Under the pieces are notes generated by a model. That model searched no databases. It was not told the DNA's origin and saw only the letters and a list, made by a program, of their open reading frames with translations. The position numbers were made by a program, and so were the translations under genes. This document shows positions 6,805 to 14,904 of a DNA stretch of 64,000 nt, in pieces; the first letter of the stretch is position 1, and each line of letters starts with the position of its first letter. Source of the stretch: CAYNSB01 sp964399625 (GTDB lineage: Bacteria > Planctomycetota > Phycisphaerae > Phycisphaerales > UBA1924); NCBI GenBank assembly GCA_964399625.1, contig CAYNSB010000006.1, positions 1 through 64,000 of the forward strand, written 5' to 3'.

Positions 6805-8825
6805 ACCACCCGATCCCCCTTCCCGATCCCCAGCGCCGGGCGGACATCGAGCTGCACGACGACCTCGGGCGCGACGCCGTGCTCGCGCTGGAGCTTCTTC
6901 GCCTCGTCGGGGTCGACGTAGTCGGAGTGGCAGTTCGCCTTCGCCTTCTCGGCGCCCACGGCCTTCTTCGTCTTGTTCGCCAGCTTGTGGATCTCCTCGG
7001 GCGAGAGCACGCCGCGCTTGGCGAGGATCTCCTGCTGCTCGGGCGTGAGCGCGCCCGACTTCTTGGCCGCGCCGGGCGTGGCGCCGTCCTTGCCGCCCAT
7101 GCGCTCGAAGCCTTCGGCCTTGCCGCTCGCGAACTCCTGGATCTCCTTGCTGATCCGCACGGAGCACCAGTCGTGCCCGCACATGGCGCAGAAGTCGGTG
7201 TCGACGTCGAGGTCCTCGTCGTGATAGGCGCGGGCGGTATCGGGGTCGAAGGAGAGCTCGAAGTGCTTCTCCCAGTTCAGGGCCGCGCGGGCCTTGGTGA
7301 GCTCATCGTCGCGATCGCGCGTGCCGGGGATTCCCAGGGCGACGTCCGCGGCGTGCGCCGCGATCTTGTACGCGATGCACCCCTGCTTCACGTCGTCCTT
7401 CTTAGGAAGGCCGAGGTGCTCCTTGGGCGTGACGTAGCAGAGCATCGCCGCGCCGTGGTACGCCATCGCGGTGGCACCGATGCACGAGGTGATGTGGTCG
7501 TACCCCGGGAACATGTCGGTGACGAGCGGGCCCAGCACGTAGAAAGGTGCGCCGTGGCAGAGCGTGCGCTGGATCTTCGCGTTCCACTCGATCTGGTCGA
7601 AGGGCACGTGCCCGGGCCCCTCGATCATCACCTGCACGCCGTGGCGCCACGCGCGCTCGGTCAGCTCGCCCAGCGTCTCGAGCTCGGCGATCTGCGCGGC
7701 GTCCGTCGCGTCCGCCAGCCCGCCCGGGCGCAGACCATCGCCAATGGAGAACGTCACGTCGTACTGGCGCAGGATCTTGCAGATGTCGTCCCAGCGCTCG
7801 TACATGATGTTCTCGCGCGCGGGCAGGCCCTGGGCCGTGGGCACGAGCATCCACTTCGCGAGCAGCGAACCCCCGCGCGAGACGATCCCGATCAACCGGT
7901 TCTTGACGAACTTGAGGTGCCCCTTGCGCACCCCGGCGTGGATGGTGAAGTAGTCCACGCCCTGCCTCGCCTGGCGATGCAGCGACTCCTCGATCACCTC
8001 CCACGTCAGGTCCTCGATCTTGCGACCGATGATCATGGAGTAGATGGGGACCGTGCCGATCGGGACCGTGGCGTTCTTGATGATCGCCTCGCGGCACTCA
8101 TCGAGGTTGCCGCCGGTGGAGAGGTCCATCACCGTGTCCGCGCCCCAGCGCTCGGCCCACTTGAGCTTCTCGACCTCCTCGTCCGTCCCGCTGGAGATGG
8201 GCGAGGCGCCCATGTTCGCGTTGACCTTCGTCTTGCTCGCACGCCCGATCGCCATGGGATCGAGCTTGTGCCGGAGGTGGTTGATGTTCGCGGGAATGAC
8301 CAGGCGCCCCGCGGCGACCTCGTCGCGCACCGCGCTCGCGGCGCGCGACCCATCGTGCGAGGGGAACAACGCCTCGAAGTGCGACTCGCGCTGGGCGACG
8401 CGGCGCATCTGCGGCGTGACAATGCCCAGGCGCGCGTGCTCGAGCTGCGTGATGGGCGTGAAGCCCGCCGGGGGCGTGACGCGACGCGTGATGCCACGCG
8501 CATCGGTGAAGGTGTGCGATTCGCACGCCATGCAGGGAGAGGAGGCGACGGGGCGGAATTGATCCTCGCGTGCGTTTGCTTGCGTCGAGAGCACCTCGAC
8601 GAGCCACCCCTCGGGCATGAAGTCCCACGCCGTCTTTTCCGAGGGCGCGGGCATGCCCGGCGTGTCGGGGCTGCTGAACATGAGCGGGCCGCCGACGTCG
8701 GGCGCATTGGCGAAGGAGCCGGGCGTCGTCACGCTGGGCGTGGAGCCGGGGTTCTTGGCGCCGCGGAGGGGAACGCCGTGGACTGGCGCGTGAGGTCGGG
8801 ATAGGACGGATTGATCGATGGACAT
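6801..8825 (-). CDS. thiC: Phosphomethylpyrimidine synthase ThiC
   Basis: ThiC is an atypical radical-SAM enzyme that rearranges aminoimidazole ribotide into HMP phosphate, the pyrimidine half of thiamin. The 674-residue protein has the ThiC-associated N-terminal region, then the barrel with VNANMGASPISSG, GGNLDE and MIEGPGHVP. The C-terminal CAMCGHDWC (about residues 546-554) gives the C-x2-C-x4-C ligands of the [4Fe-4S] cluster. About 120 residues follow this motif, longer than in E. coli, with a Lys-rich segment and a late CHSDYVD. The ATG at 8825 lies just after the riboswitch. It shares an ATGA junction with the next small gene. Confidence 0.97.
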   Translation of the reverse strand: MSIDQSVLSRPHAPVHGVPLRGAKNPGSTPSVTTPGSFANAPDVGGPLMFSSPDTPGMPAPSEKTAWDFMPEGWLVEVLSTQANAREDQFRPVASSPCMACESHTFTDARGITRRVTPPAGFTPITQLEHARLGIVTPQMRRVAQRESHFEALFPSHDGSRAASAVRDEVAAGRLVIPANINHLRHKLDPMAIGRASKTKVNANMGASPISSGTDEEVEKLKWAERWGADTVMDLSTGGNLDECREAIIKNATVPIGTVPIYSMIIGRKIEDLTWEVIEESLHRQARQGVDYFTIHAGVRKGHLKFVKNRLIGIVSRGGSLLAKWMLVPTAQGLPARENIMYERWDDICKILRQYDVTFSIGDGLRPGGLADATDAAQIAELETLGELTERAWRHGVQVMIEGPGHVPFDQIEWNAKIQRTLCHGAPFYVLGPLVTDMFPGYDHITSCIGATAMAYHGAAMLCYVTPKEHLGLPKKDDVKQGCIAYKIAAHAADVALGIPGTRDRDDELTKARAALNWEKHFELSFDPDTARAYHDEDLDVDTDFCAMCGHDWCSVRISKEIQEFASGKAEGFERMGGKDGATPGAAKKSGALTPEQQEILAKRGVLSPEEIHKLANKTKKAVGAEKAKANCHSDYVDPDEAKKLQREHGVAPEVVVQLDVRPALGIGKGDRVV

Positions 8826-8828
8826 GGG

Positions 8829-8917
8829 TCGCGTTCCCTCCGCCGGTGCGAACCGGGTCAGGTTCAACGGGTGCATCTCAGCGGCGAGGAACAGTTCCAC
8901 GCCGCGCCCCGAGCGAA
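8829..8917 (-). promoter_or_regulatory. TPP riboswitch (THI element) upstream of thiC
   Basis: On the minus strand the conserved thi-box parts appear in order: GGGGCGCGGCG, then CGCCGCTGAGATG with CACCCG, TTGAACCTGA, and ACCGGCGGAGGGAA. The outer P1 stem can be drawn as TCGC (8916-8913) with GCGA (8832-8829). The GGAGGG of the 3' side is also the only ribosome-binding sequence before the thiC ATG at 8825. Ligand binding would therefore hide it, implying control of translation rather than termination. Confidence 0.94.
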
Positions 8918-8927
8918 CAACAGGCCA

Positions 8928-9917
8928 TCATAGCGTTCGTACGAAGAGGTCCGTCATCGCCGAGTCCAGGCCCGCGAAGGCGAAGTCGAAGCCCTCCTCG
9001 CTCAGACGCTTGGACACTACGTATCGACCGTAGAGCGCGAGCTCCGGATCGGTTCGCATGAGCAGTGGCGCACCCAGGCGCACGAGGCACGCAGGGGCGG
9101 GAAGCCCGACTCCAGGCCACGCCCCACGTCGGGAGCCCAGCCCGCCAGCAACTCGGCGCAACGCGCGCATGAACTCGCGATTGCTCACGGGGTTGGGGGC
9201 ACTGATGACGTACGCACCGTGCATGCGGTCGTTGGCGATCGCGCGCTCGACGAGTCGGGCAAAGTCCTGCTCGTGGATCCAACTGATCCCCTGCCGCCCA
9301 TGCCCGATCGTCCCGCCCAAACCGGCCCGGCACAGGCGCGCAAGACGCGGGAGCGCACCACCCATCAGGCCCAGCACGAAGCTGGTGCGCAGGATCACGC
9401 TCCGCGTGTCCTGCAGCAGCGATCGCGCATGAGCTTCTTCCCACGCGCCAGCGACGGCCGGGGCGAGGCCCACGCCAAAGGGCGAATCCTCGTCGCAGAT
9501 CGCCTCGGGCGGATCGCCGTACGCGTGAGCGGTGCTCATCTGCACCCAGACGGGCGGTGGATGGTCGATCGCTCGTATCGCCTTTCCCAGCACAAGCGTC
9601 GCCTCCACGCGCGAGCGCAGGATCTCATCACAATGGTCGGGCGTCTTGACGCAATCCACGCTCCGCCCGGCAAGATTGACGAGCGCTGACGCTCCGTCGA
9701 GGGCGCGTGCCCACGGCCCGAGCGTGCGTGCATCCCATCGCTCGTGGCGCCCGGGCGTGCCCGCGGGCGGCAGTGTCCGCGAGAGCAGCACGACATCCGC
9801 GCCGCGCGCGCTGAAGAACCTGGCCAGGAAGCACCCGAGATACCCGCTCCCGCCCGCGATGACGAGGCGCGACTGCTTCGCGCCCGCGGTGTTATCCCCG
9901 GGTTCACGCATGCTCAT
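8928..9917 (-). CDS. TIGR01777-type NAD(P)-dependent epimerase
   Basis: This is an extended short-chain dehydrogenase of the TIGR01777/YfcH group. It has the nucleotide-binding GGSGYLG at about residues 21-27, VNLAGRSVD, and the group signature GGTIGHGRQGISWIHEQDFA. The C-terminal 60 residues form the usual extra domain. The substrate is unknown; relatives are sugar-nucleotide-epimerase-like. It overlaps the upstream NAD(P)-binding gene by 14 bases, so both probably belong to one transcript. ATGs at 9917 and 9911 are both possible. Its 3' end lies just before the thiC riboswitch. Confidence 0.88.
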   Translation of the reverse strand: MSMREPGDNTAGAKQSRLVIAGGSGYLGCFLARFFSARGADVVLLSRTLPPAGTPGRHERWDARTLGPWARALDGASALVNLAGRSVDCVKTPDHCDEILRSRVEATLVLGKAIRAIDHPPPVWVQMSTAHAYGDPPEAICDEDSPFGVGLAPAVAGAWEEAHARSLLQDTRSVILRTSFVLGLMGGALPRLARLCRAGLGGTIGHGRQGISWIHEQDFARLVERAIANDRMHGAYVISAPNPVSNREFMRALRRVAGGLGSRRGAWPGVGLPAPACLVRLGAPLLMRTDPELALYGRYVVSKRLSEEGFDFAFAGLDSAMTDLFVRTL

Positions 9918-10854
9918 ACGCCACCTCGCGCCGGATTCGCCTCCCCACCTCGCTCGCGTACCGCCGCCCCAATGTCTCGCGATGTTCGCGTGCCCAGTTG
10001 CTCAGTCGCACGGCCCCGGCACCGGCGACATCTTCCGGCGCTGGCGAGTCGAGCAGGCCGCGCATCAGTCCCGCGATCTCCTGGCGCGTCAGCACCACAT
10101 CGCCCACGATCGGCCCCAGGGCGCTCGCCGCGAGCAGCCCCACGCTGGGCGAAACGCGAACCAGCGCTCGCCTCACGCCCAGCGCCCCCGCGAGCATCTC
10201 CACCAGCCCGCGGTACGTATGCCGCTCAGGCCCCGCGGCATCGACGCGCGTGTTCCCTTCTCGATGGACCTGCGCGATCATCAAGCGTGCCATGTCGTCC
10301 ACGTGCAGCGGACGCAGGGCGTACGTCCCATCGCCGAAGATGCCGAACACGGGCAGGCGCCGCAGCGCCCAGGCGATGTTGTTGATGAGGATGTCCCCGC
10401 GCCCAAAGAGCACTCCCGGGCGCACGATCGCGTGCGCCATGCCGCTGGCACGCAGCGCATCCTCGAGCTCGTGCTTGCCCTTGTAGTACCCGAGGTCGTC
10501 GGCCTCTTCCGCGTGAAGGATGCTCACGTGCACGATCCGCTCGACCCCGGCACGGCGCGCGGCATCGAACAGCGCCAGCGTGTTCCGCACCGCCCCCTCA
10601 AACGTGAAGAGGCGATGGTTGAACCGCACCCAGTACGTGTTGTAGAGCACTCGACAGCCCTCGAGCGATCGAGCGAGCGCTTCGCGATCATCAAACGCGA
10701 GCGGACGGACCTGCAGAGCTTCGCCGAACGGATTGGGGCGACGGGGCGAGTTCGTCAGCGTGCGGACACGATGGCCCAGGGCCAGCAACTGCTCGGTGAG
10801 CGATCGCCCGGTGTACCCCAGAGCGCCCGTCACCGCGTGGAGGTCGCCGGCCAT
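9904..10854 (-). CDS. NAD(P)H-binding SDR-family protein (NmrA/NDUFA9-like)
   Basis: The N-terminus has a Rossmann motif variant, TGALGYTG, and the middle has YYKGKHELEDALRASG with an atypical Tyr-x3-Lys placement. This fits atypical SDRs such as NDUFA9-like or NmrA-like proteins, which bind NAD(P)H without always being catalytic. Downstream LRPLHVDDMARLMI is typical of this group. The start is uncertain: an in-frame ATG at 10875 also exists. I prefer 10854 (MAGDLHAVTGALGYTG) because the fold begins there. It forms a pair with the overlapping epimerase gene. Confidence 0.85.
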   Translation of the reverse strand: MAGDLHAVTGALGYTGRSLTEQLLALGHRVRTLTNSPRRPNPFGEALQVRPLAFDDREALARSLEGCRVLYNTYWVRFNHRLFTFEGAVRNTLALFDAARRAGVERIVHVSILHAEEADDLGYYKGKHELEDALRASGMAHAIVRPGVLFGRGDILINNIAWALRRLPVFGIFGDGTYALRPLHVDDMARLMIAQVHREGNTRVDAAGPERHTYRGLVEMLAGALGVRRALVRVSPSVGLLAASALGPIVGDVVLTRQEIAGLMRGLLDSPAPEDVAGAGAVRLSNWAREHRETLGRRYASEVGRRIRREVAYEHA

Positions 10855-10882
10855 GCCTAAATCATCGGCGATCAACGCAATG

Positions 10883-10902
10883 TTTTCAATATATTCTGAA
10901 AA
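10883..10902. promoter_or_regulatory. Inverted repeat in AT-rich region, candidate operator
   Basis: TTTTCA and TGAAAA are separated by 8 bases in an unusually AT-rich patch before the NAD(P)-binding gene. A winged-helix regulator gene ends about 50 bases away. TATATT within the repeat could act as a -10 box for the minus-strand gene. It resembles the TTTCAG-CTGAAA repeat at 41711-41728. Confidence 0.35.
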
Positions 10903-10950
10903 TATGTTCTGTGTACCTTGCGGTGGCCATCAATGTGTATTATTCTCGGA

Positions 10951-11274
10951 CTATGCTTCCCGTTGTCTCGCTCCCCTTGCCAGGCGCGTCCAGGGCCTGA
11001 GCACCGTGTGCACGGGCACGGCCGTTGGATTCGCGCGCGTCGTGCTCACGAGTTGTCGCCGTTGCAGGTGCGTCAATGCCGACTGAACAGCGCTGCGAGA
11101 CAGCCCGCTCAGGTCCGCGATCGCCTGGTGGCTCATGCGGACGCTCCACGTTGCGCGCGACGCCCGCCGGTACAGCAGCAGGTACACCACCAGCGCCCCG
11201 GGGCGGCGGTCGTGCCCGATCAAATCCGGCATCAGCCCATCCACCACGAACGCATCGAGCGTGATCGACTCCAT
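10951..11274 (-). CDS. Winged-helix DNA-binding protein (107 aa)
   Basis: Residues 40-85 form a helix-turn-helix with a following wing: SHQAIADLSGLSRSAVQSAL as the recognition unit, then THLQRRQLVSTTR. The N-terminal part (ALVVYLLLYRRA) gives the leading helix. This is a small stand-alone transcription regulator, possibly for the NAD(P)-binding gene pair just downstream on the same strand. No ligand domain is present. TAGCAT lies 6 bases before the ATG and no Shine-Dalgarno is seen, so a leaderless message is likely. Confidence 0.78.
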   Translation of the reverse strand: MESITLDAFVVDGLMPDLIGHDRRPGALVVYLLLYRRASRATWSVRMSHQAIADLSGLSRSAVQSALTHLQRRQLVSTTRANPTAVPVHTVLRPWTRLARGARQREA

Positions 11275-11280
11275 GGGCCC

Positions 11281-11313
11281 ATGCTAGGACGCTATATCGT
11301 TTACTGGTATAGT
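11281..11313. promoter_or_regulatory. Divergent promoter region with inverted repeat
   Basis: Minus strand: TAGCAT (11281-11286) sits 6 bases before the regulator ATG at 11274. Plus strand: TATAGT (11308-11313) is a plausible -10 for the VOC gene at 11400. CTATA (11292-11296) and TATAG (11308-11312) form an inverted repeat across the region, a possible operator for the regulator. Confidence 0.4.
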
Positions 11314-11399
11314 GCCGTCCGACGCGATGTGCGCGCGTCCACGGCTCTGTCGCTCGACATCTGAGCGTGCGCCGGTAAGGTGAACCTGAAGGAGCACCC

Positions 11400-11768
11400 A
11401 TGATCCGCAAGGTCAAGTTCCTGGGCATCTGCGTTCGCGATCAGGACCGCGCGCTGGATTTCTACATGAACACGCTGGGCTTCACGCTGGTCACCGACCA
11501 GCCCATGGGCCCGGGCAAGCGCTGGATCGAGGTAAGGCCGCCCAAGGGCGAGACGGGCATCGCGCTCTTCACCCCCGACGGGCAGGAAGACCGCATCGGC
11601 ACCTTCGCGAACACCTCGTGGGAGTGCGACGATGTGGAGCGCACCTACCAGGAGCTCCGGGGCAAGGGCGTGGAGTTCGTCAAGGCGCCCGAGCGCCAGC
11701 CCTGGGGCATGTTCTGCATCATGAAGGACTCGGAAGGAAACCAGATCGTGCTGTCCAGCGCGCGATAA
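11400..11768 (+). CDS. VOC (glyoxalase-fold) protein (122 aa)
   Basis: This is a typical small VOC protein. It begins with the strand MIRKVKFLGICVRDQDRALDFY, has KRWIEVRPPKG in the middle, and ends KDSEGNQIVLS, where the last Glu metal ligand is expected nearby. A good ribosome site (AAGGAG) lies 6-7 bases before the ATG. It is transcribed away from the winged-helix gene, which may control it. It is a paralogue of the VOC protein at 5226-5627. Its reaction cannot be inferred. Confidence 0.92.
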   Translation: MIRKVKFLGICVRDQDRALDFYMNTLGFTLVTDQPMGPGKRWIEVRPPKGETGIALFTPDGQEDRIGTFANTSWECDDVERTYQELRGKGVEFVKAPERQPWGMFCIMKDSEGNQIVLSSAR

Positions 11769-11793
11769 TGGCTTTCTCGCCAGCGCCAACGAG

Positions 11794-12327
11794 CTAGAGC
11801 GCCGCGACCAGCGGCGCGAGCGTGCGACCCGGCGTGCCCAGCCTGTACAGCGCCGCCGGTGGCGAGCCGTCGTGCACCGTGCGATCGATGACCGCCGCGC
11901 CCGTCAATTCCCGCAGCGTGAGCGAGAGCGCACGATCGGTGATGTCCACGAGCCCACGCGCGATCTGCCCGAATCGCGCCGGCGATTCCTCCCCCACCAC
12001 ACGCACGATGGGGAGCGACCACCGGCGCAGCCCCACGTCGCGCAGGCCCAGGCGGACCAGCGTCGAGTCCACGGCCGCGCACGCCGGGCCCAGGCGATCG
12101 CCCGAACGCGTCAGGATGTACTCGGGTCGGAGCGGGTGCCCGTGCCCCGGGTTCCGACGCACCAGCCCCGTCTCGAGGAGATGGTCCAGCGACTGACGCA
12201 CCGCCGTCGGCGATGCGTCCAGCGCGTGCGTGAGCGTGACGAACTTCGCCCCCTCGCGTCGATGCAGCTCGGCGAGAATGGGCAGGGCCCAGCGTCGGAG
12301 CATCAGGATGGGCAATCGATCGGTCAT
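11794..12327 (-). CDS. Tandem HxlR-type winged-helix regulator
   Basis: The 177 residues contain two copies of an HxlR-like winged helix. Unit one begins LRRWALPILAELHRREGAKF and runs to about residue 80. Unit two begins LRRWSLPIVRVVGEESPARF and runs to about residue 170. HxlR proteins usually carry one unit and bind as dimers, so this looks like a fused dimer. ATG 12327 (MTDRLPILMLRRW) is chosen because upstream codons lack family similarity. It is divergent from a VOC gene whose promoter holds an inverted repeat, its likely target. Confidence 0.85.
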   Translation of the reverse strand: MTDRLPILMLRRWALPILAELHRREGAKFVTLTHALDASPTAVRQSLDHLLETGLVRRNPGHGHPLRPEYILTRSGDRLGPACAAVDSTLVRLGLRDVGLRRWSLPIVRVVGEESPARFGQIARGLVDITDRALSLTLRELTGAAVIDRTVHDGSPPAALYRLGTPGRTLAPLVAAL

Positions 12328-12387
12328 GGCCTGACCAGCACCTTGCGCCACGCGTCGCGGGCGCCGCGCGAGCGCTCCAACTCCGCA

Positions 12388-12415
12388 TTGACACACATTG
12401 TATAGCAAGTATACT
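12388..12415 (+). promoter_or_regulatory. Near-consensus sigma-70 promoter for the VOC gene at 12480
   Basis: TTGACA (12388-12393) and TATACT (12410-12415) are separated by 16 bases. This is the clearest housekeeping-type promoter in the window. The expected leader is about 55-60 bases. Confidence 0.75.
12400..12414. promoter_or_regulatory. Candidate operator overlapping the -10 box
   Basis: GTATA-N5-TATAC overlaps the -10 element of the plus-strand promoter. The opposite strand also reads TACAAT (12397-12402), a possible divergent -10. A regulator bound here would block both genes. Confidence 0.45.
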
Positions 12416-12479
12416 CAGCGTCAAGCGGAGCGCGCCGCGGGCGACCCGATCGTGCCGCGCGCCAGTGCAGGAGAATCCC

Positions 12480-12860
12480 ATGGGCAGCGATCTCGGGTTC
12501 GACGGCGGGCTCACCCTCTCGTTCAAGTGCAAGGACCGGAAGAAGTCGGCGGCGTGGTACGAGAAAGTCCTCGGGTTCAAACTGCTGTACGACGTCGCGG
12601 AGATCGGGTGGTGCGAGCTCGCGACCGCCGTCAAGGGCGTGAACATCGGGCTCTCGCAGGTGGAGAGCGTGAAGGGTGGCGACGGGCCGGTGCCCACCTT
12701 CGGCGTGAAGGACATCGACGCCGCACGCAGGAAGATCGAGGCCCACGATGTGCGCTTCGACGGCAAGACGCAGGAGATCCCCGGGATGGTGCGCCTGGCC
12801 ACGTTCTTCGATCCCGACGGCAACGCGCTCATGCTGTACCAGGACCTGCAGAAGAAGTAG
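12480..12860 (+). CDS. VOC (glyoxalase-fold) protein (126 aa)
   Basis: This is a single-domain VOC protein: GGLTLSFKCKDRKKSAAWYEKVLGF opens the first module, and FFDPDGNALMLYQ closes the second with its Asp-Gly-Asn turn. The ATG at 12480 has AGGAG 6 bases upstream; a GTG at 12465 is in frame but has no such site. It is expressed from the TTGACA/TATACT promoter opposite the tandem HxlR gene, so it may be induced by the compound that the regulator senses. A strong hairpin follows the stop codon. Confidence 0.92.
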   Translation: MGSDLGFDGGLTLSFKCKDRKKSAAWYEKVLGFKLLYDVAEIGWCELATAVKGVNIGLSQVESVKGGDGPVPTFGVKDIDAARRKIEAHDVRFDGKTQEIPGMVRLATFFDPDGNALMLYQDLQKK

Positions 12861-12889
12861 CGCGAACGCTCACGAGCCGACTCCGCTGG

Positions 12890-12934
12890 CCCCGCCCGCA
12901 CGCCGGGGATGTTCTCCGGCACGGGCGGGGTCTT
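12890..12934 (+). terminator. Hairpin after the VOC gene, likely terminator
   Basis: CCCCGCCCG pairs with CGGGCGGGG, with an inner GCCGG/CCGGC stem, followed by TCTT. The stem is very strong but the T tract is short. Confidence 0.6.
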
Positions 12935-13014
12935 GTGCGCGCCGCGCCGGTCGCCGCTCCCGTCCCGGGCTGTGTACGCTCTTCTCTAACGTCCGTCGTT
13001 CCCGGGAGGACCGC

Positions 13015-14814
13015 ATGAACCGCACGTTCGTTCGGCGCGTGTGCACGATCTCCGCCTTGCTCGCGAGCGTGAGCTCCGCGCTCGCCCAGGCGACCACCAA
13101 CCCCACTGCCCCCGCGGCGCCCGCCGCCGGCGACGCGCTCGCGTGGCGCTCGATGGGCAAGAGCGATCTGCAGTGGCAGAAGGCCGGATGGTGGAACGAC
13201 GCGGTCATCTACCACATGTTCATCCGCTCGTTCAAGGACTCGAGCTCGGGCCCGCTCGCGGGCGACGGCACGGGCGACATCCGCGGGATCATCGAGAAGC
13301 TCGACTATCTCAACGACGCGCGCCCGAGCGAGGGCAAGGCGACCTCCGCCAACTCGCTGGGCGTGACGGGGCTCTGGCTCATGCCCATCCACCCCTCGCC
13401 GGGGTACCACGGGTACGAGGTGGATGACTACTACGGCGTGAACCCGCAGTACGGCACGATGGATGACTTTCGCACGCTCGTGAAGGAGTGCCACGCCCGC
13501 GGCATCCGCGTCATCCTCGATCTCGTGCTCAACCACATCTCGTGGAAGCATCCCTGGTTCGTCGAGGCGTCCAAGGACCCGCACAGCCCCAAGCGCGACT
13601 GGTTCATCTGGACCGACAAGGTGCCCGACTGGAAGGGCCCGTGGCAGCAGCCCGTCTGGTGGAACGTGGGCGCGCTGCCCGGCGACCGGAAGACCGCCCC
13701 AGCGCCCGGGCAGACCGAGGGCGGCCCCTTCTACTACGCGATCTTCTATCTCACCATGCCCGACGTGAACTACCGCAACCCCGATGCCTCCAACGCGATG
13801 CTCGACATCGTCAAGTACTGGCTCCAGAAGGAGAACGTGGACGGCTACCGCCTCGACGCCATCCGCCATCTCGTCGAGGATGGTCCGATCCAGGAGAACA
13901 CGCCGGGCACACACGAGTGGCTGCGCCTGTTCCACAAGACGTACAAGGCCGCCCGCCCCGATGCCTTCACCGTGGGCGAGGTGTGGGCCCCCAGCGAGCA
14001 GATCGCGCCCTACATCGGCGATCAGCTCGATACCTGCTTCGAGTTCAATCTGCAGGAAGCGATGGTCAAGGGCGCCCAGCGCGGCGACGCGACGGAGGTC
14101 ATCGCCCTTCAGAAGCGCGTGCTCGAGCTCGAGCCTCCGGGGCAGTACGGGCGCTTCCTGTCCAACCACGATCAGACCCGCGTCATGACCCAGCTCAAGG
14201 GCGACGTGGGCGCGATGCGCGCCGCGGCCGCGATGCTCCTCACCGGCCCGGGCGTTCCCTACGTCTACTACGGCGAGGAGATCGGCATGACGGGCGACAA
14301 GCCCGACGAGTTCATCCGCACCCCCATGCAATGGACCGGCGGAGCGAACGCGGGGTTCACCTCGGGCAAGCCCTGGCAGCCGATCACCAAGGGCCACGAA
14401 CGCACGAACGTCGAGGCCGAGCGGGCCGATCCGACCTCGCTCCTCTCGCTCTACAAGAAGCTCATCCACACCCGGTCGGAGCACGCCTCGCTCCGCTGGG
14501 GCGCGACAACGCTGGGCAAGGCGAGCTCGCCCGAGGTGCTCGTGATGCTCCGCACCGCGGACGATCGCAGCGCCGGCGGCACGACGAGCGAGCGAGCCCT
14601 GGTCGTCATCAACCTCGCGCCCTATTCGATCGGCGCGTGCGCCGTCTCTCTCCCCGCCGGAGCCGTGCCCGCGGGCGCGGCGTTAACGGGCGATGAGCTG
14701 CTCAACGCATCGCTCGTTCGTGACGGCAAGGCCGAGGCGGACGGGTCGGTCAAGGCCTGGACACCGATCCCCCACCTCGCGCCGCGCACTGGGTACGTCG
14801 TCATCCTGAAGTAG
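13015..14814 (+). CDS. Secreted GH13 alpha-glucosidase/amylase-type enzyme
   Basis: This 599-residue enzyme acts on alpha-glucosidic bonds. A signal peptide (MNRTFVRRVCTISALLAS… to ALAQ) sends it out of the cytoplasm. The four GH13 regions are present: DLVLNH; GYRLDAIRHL with nucleophile Asp281; TVGEVW with acid/base Glu322; and FLSNHDQTR with Asp386. GDIRGI near the start and the short C-terminal beta domain resemble oligo-1,6-glucosidase or trehalose-synthase-type subfamilies. The exact specificity is open. GGGAGG sits before the ATG. It is followed by a separate membrane glycosyltransferase gene. Confidence 0.95.
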   Translation: MNRTFVRRVCTISALLASVSSALAQATTNPTAPAAPAAGDALAWRSMGKSDLQWQKAGWWNDAVIYHMFIRSFKDSSSGPLAGDGTGDIRGIIEKLDYLNDARPSEGKATSANSLGVTGLWLMPIHPSPGYHGYEVDDYYGVNPQYGTMDDFRTLVKECHARGIRVILDLVLNHISWKHPWFVEASKDPHSPKRDWFIWTDKVPDWKGPWQQPVWWNVGALPGDRKTAPAPGQTEGGPFYYAIFYLTMPDVNYRNPDASNAMLDIVKYWLQKENVDGYRLDAIRHLVEDGPIQENTPGTHEWLRLFHKTYKAARPDAFTVGEVWAPSEQIAPYIGDQLDTCFEFNLQEAMVKGAQRGDATEVIALQKRVLELEPPGQYGRFLSNHDQTRVMTQLKGDVGAMRAAAAMLLTGPGVPYVYYGEEIGMTGDKPDEFIRTPMQWTGGANAGFTSGKPWQPITKGHERTNVEAERADPTSLLSLYKKLIHTRSEHASLRWGATTLGKASSPEVLVMLRTADDRSAGGTTSERALVVINLAPYSIGACAVSLPAGAVPAGAALTGDELLNASLVRDGKAEADGSVKAWTPIPHLAPRTGYVVILK

Positions 14815-14871
14815 CACCAAACGTGCGCAAGATCGGCGCGATTTCGCGACCCGCCCACGGGCCGAGCCGAT

Positions 14872-14887
14872 AGGTAGGTTCGTACCT
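14872..14887. repeat. Short inverted repeat before the GT87-like gene
   Basis: AGGTA-GGTTCG-TACCT lies about 20 bases before the ATG at 14905, which has no ribosome site. It may be an operator or a leader hairpin. Confidence 0.3.
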
Positions 14888-14904
14888 CCCGGACCGCGCC
14901 GCGC

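Noticed and set aside
8826..8900. A 25-codon N-terminal extension of ThiC.
   Set aside because: It is the translated 3' part of the TPP riboswitch; the start just after the riboswitch is the real one.
12829..14484. A long minus-strand frame opposite the GH13 enzyme.
   Set aside because: Its translation is low-complexity, and GH13 catalytic motifs are on the plus strand.
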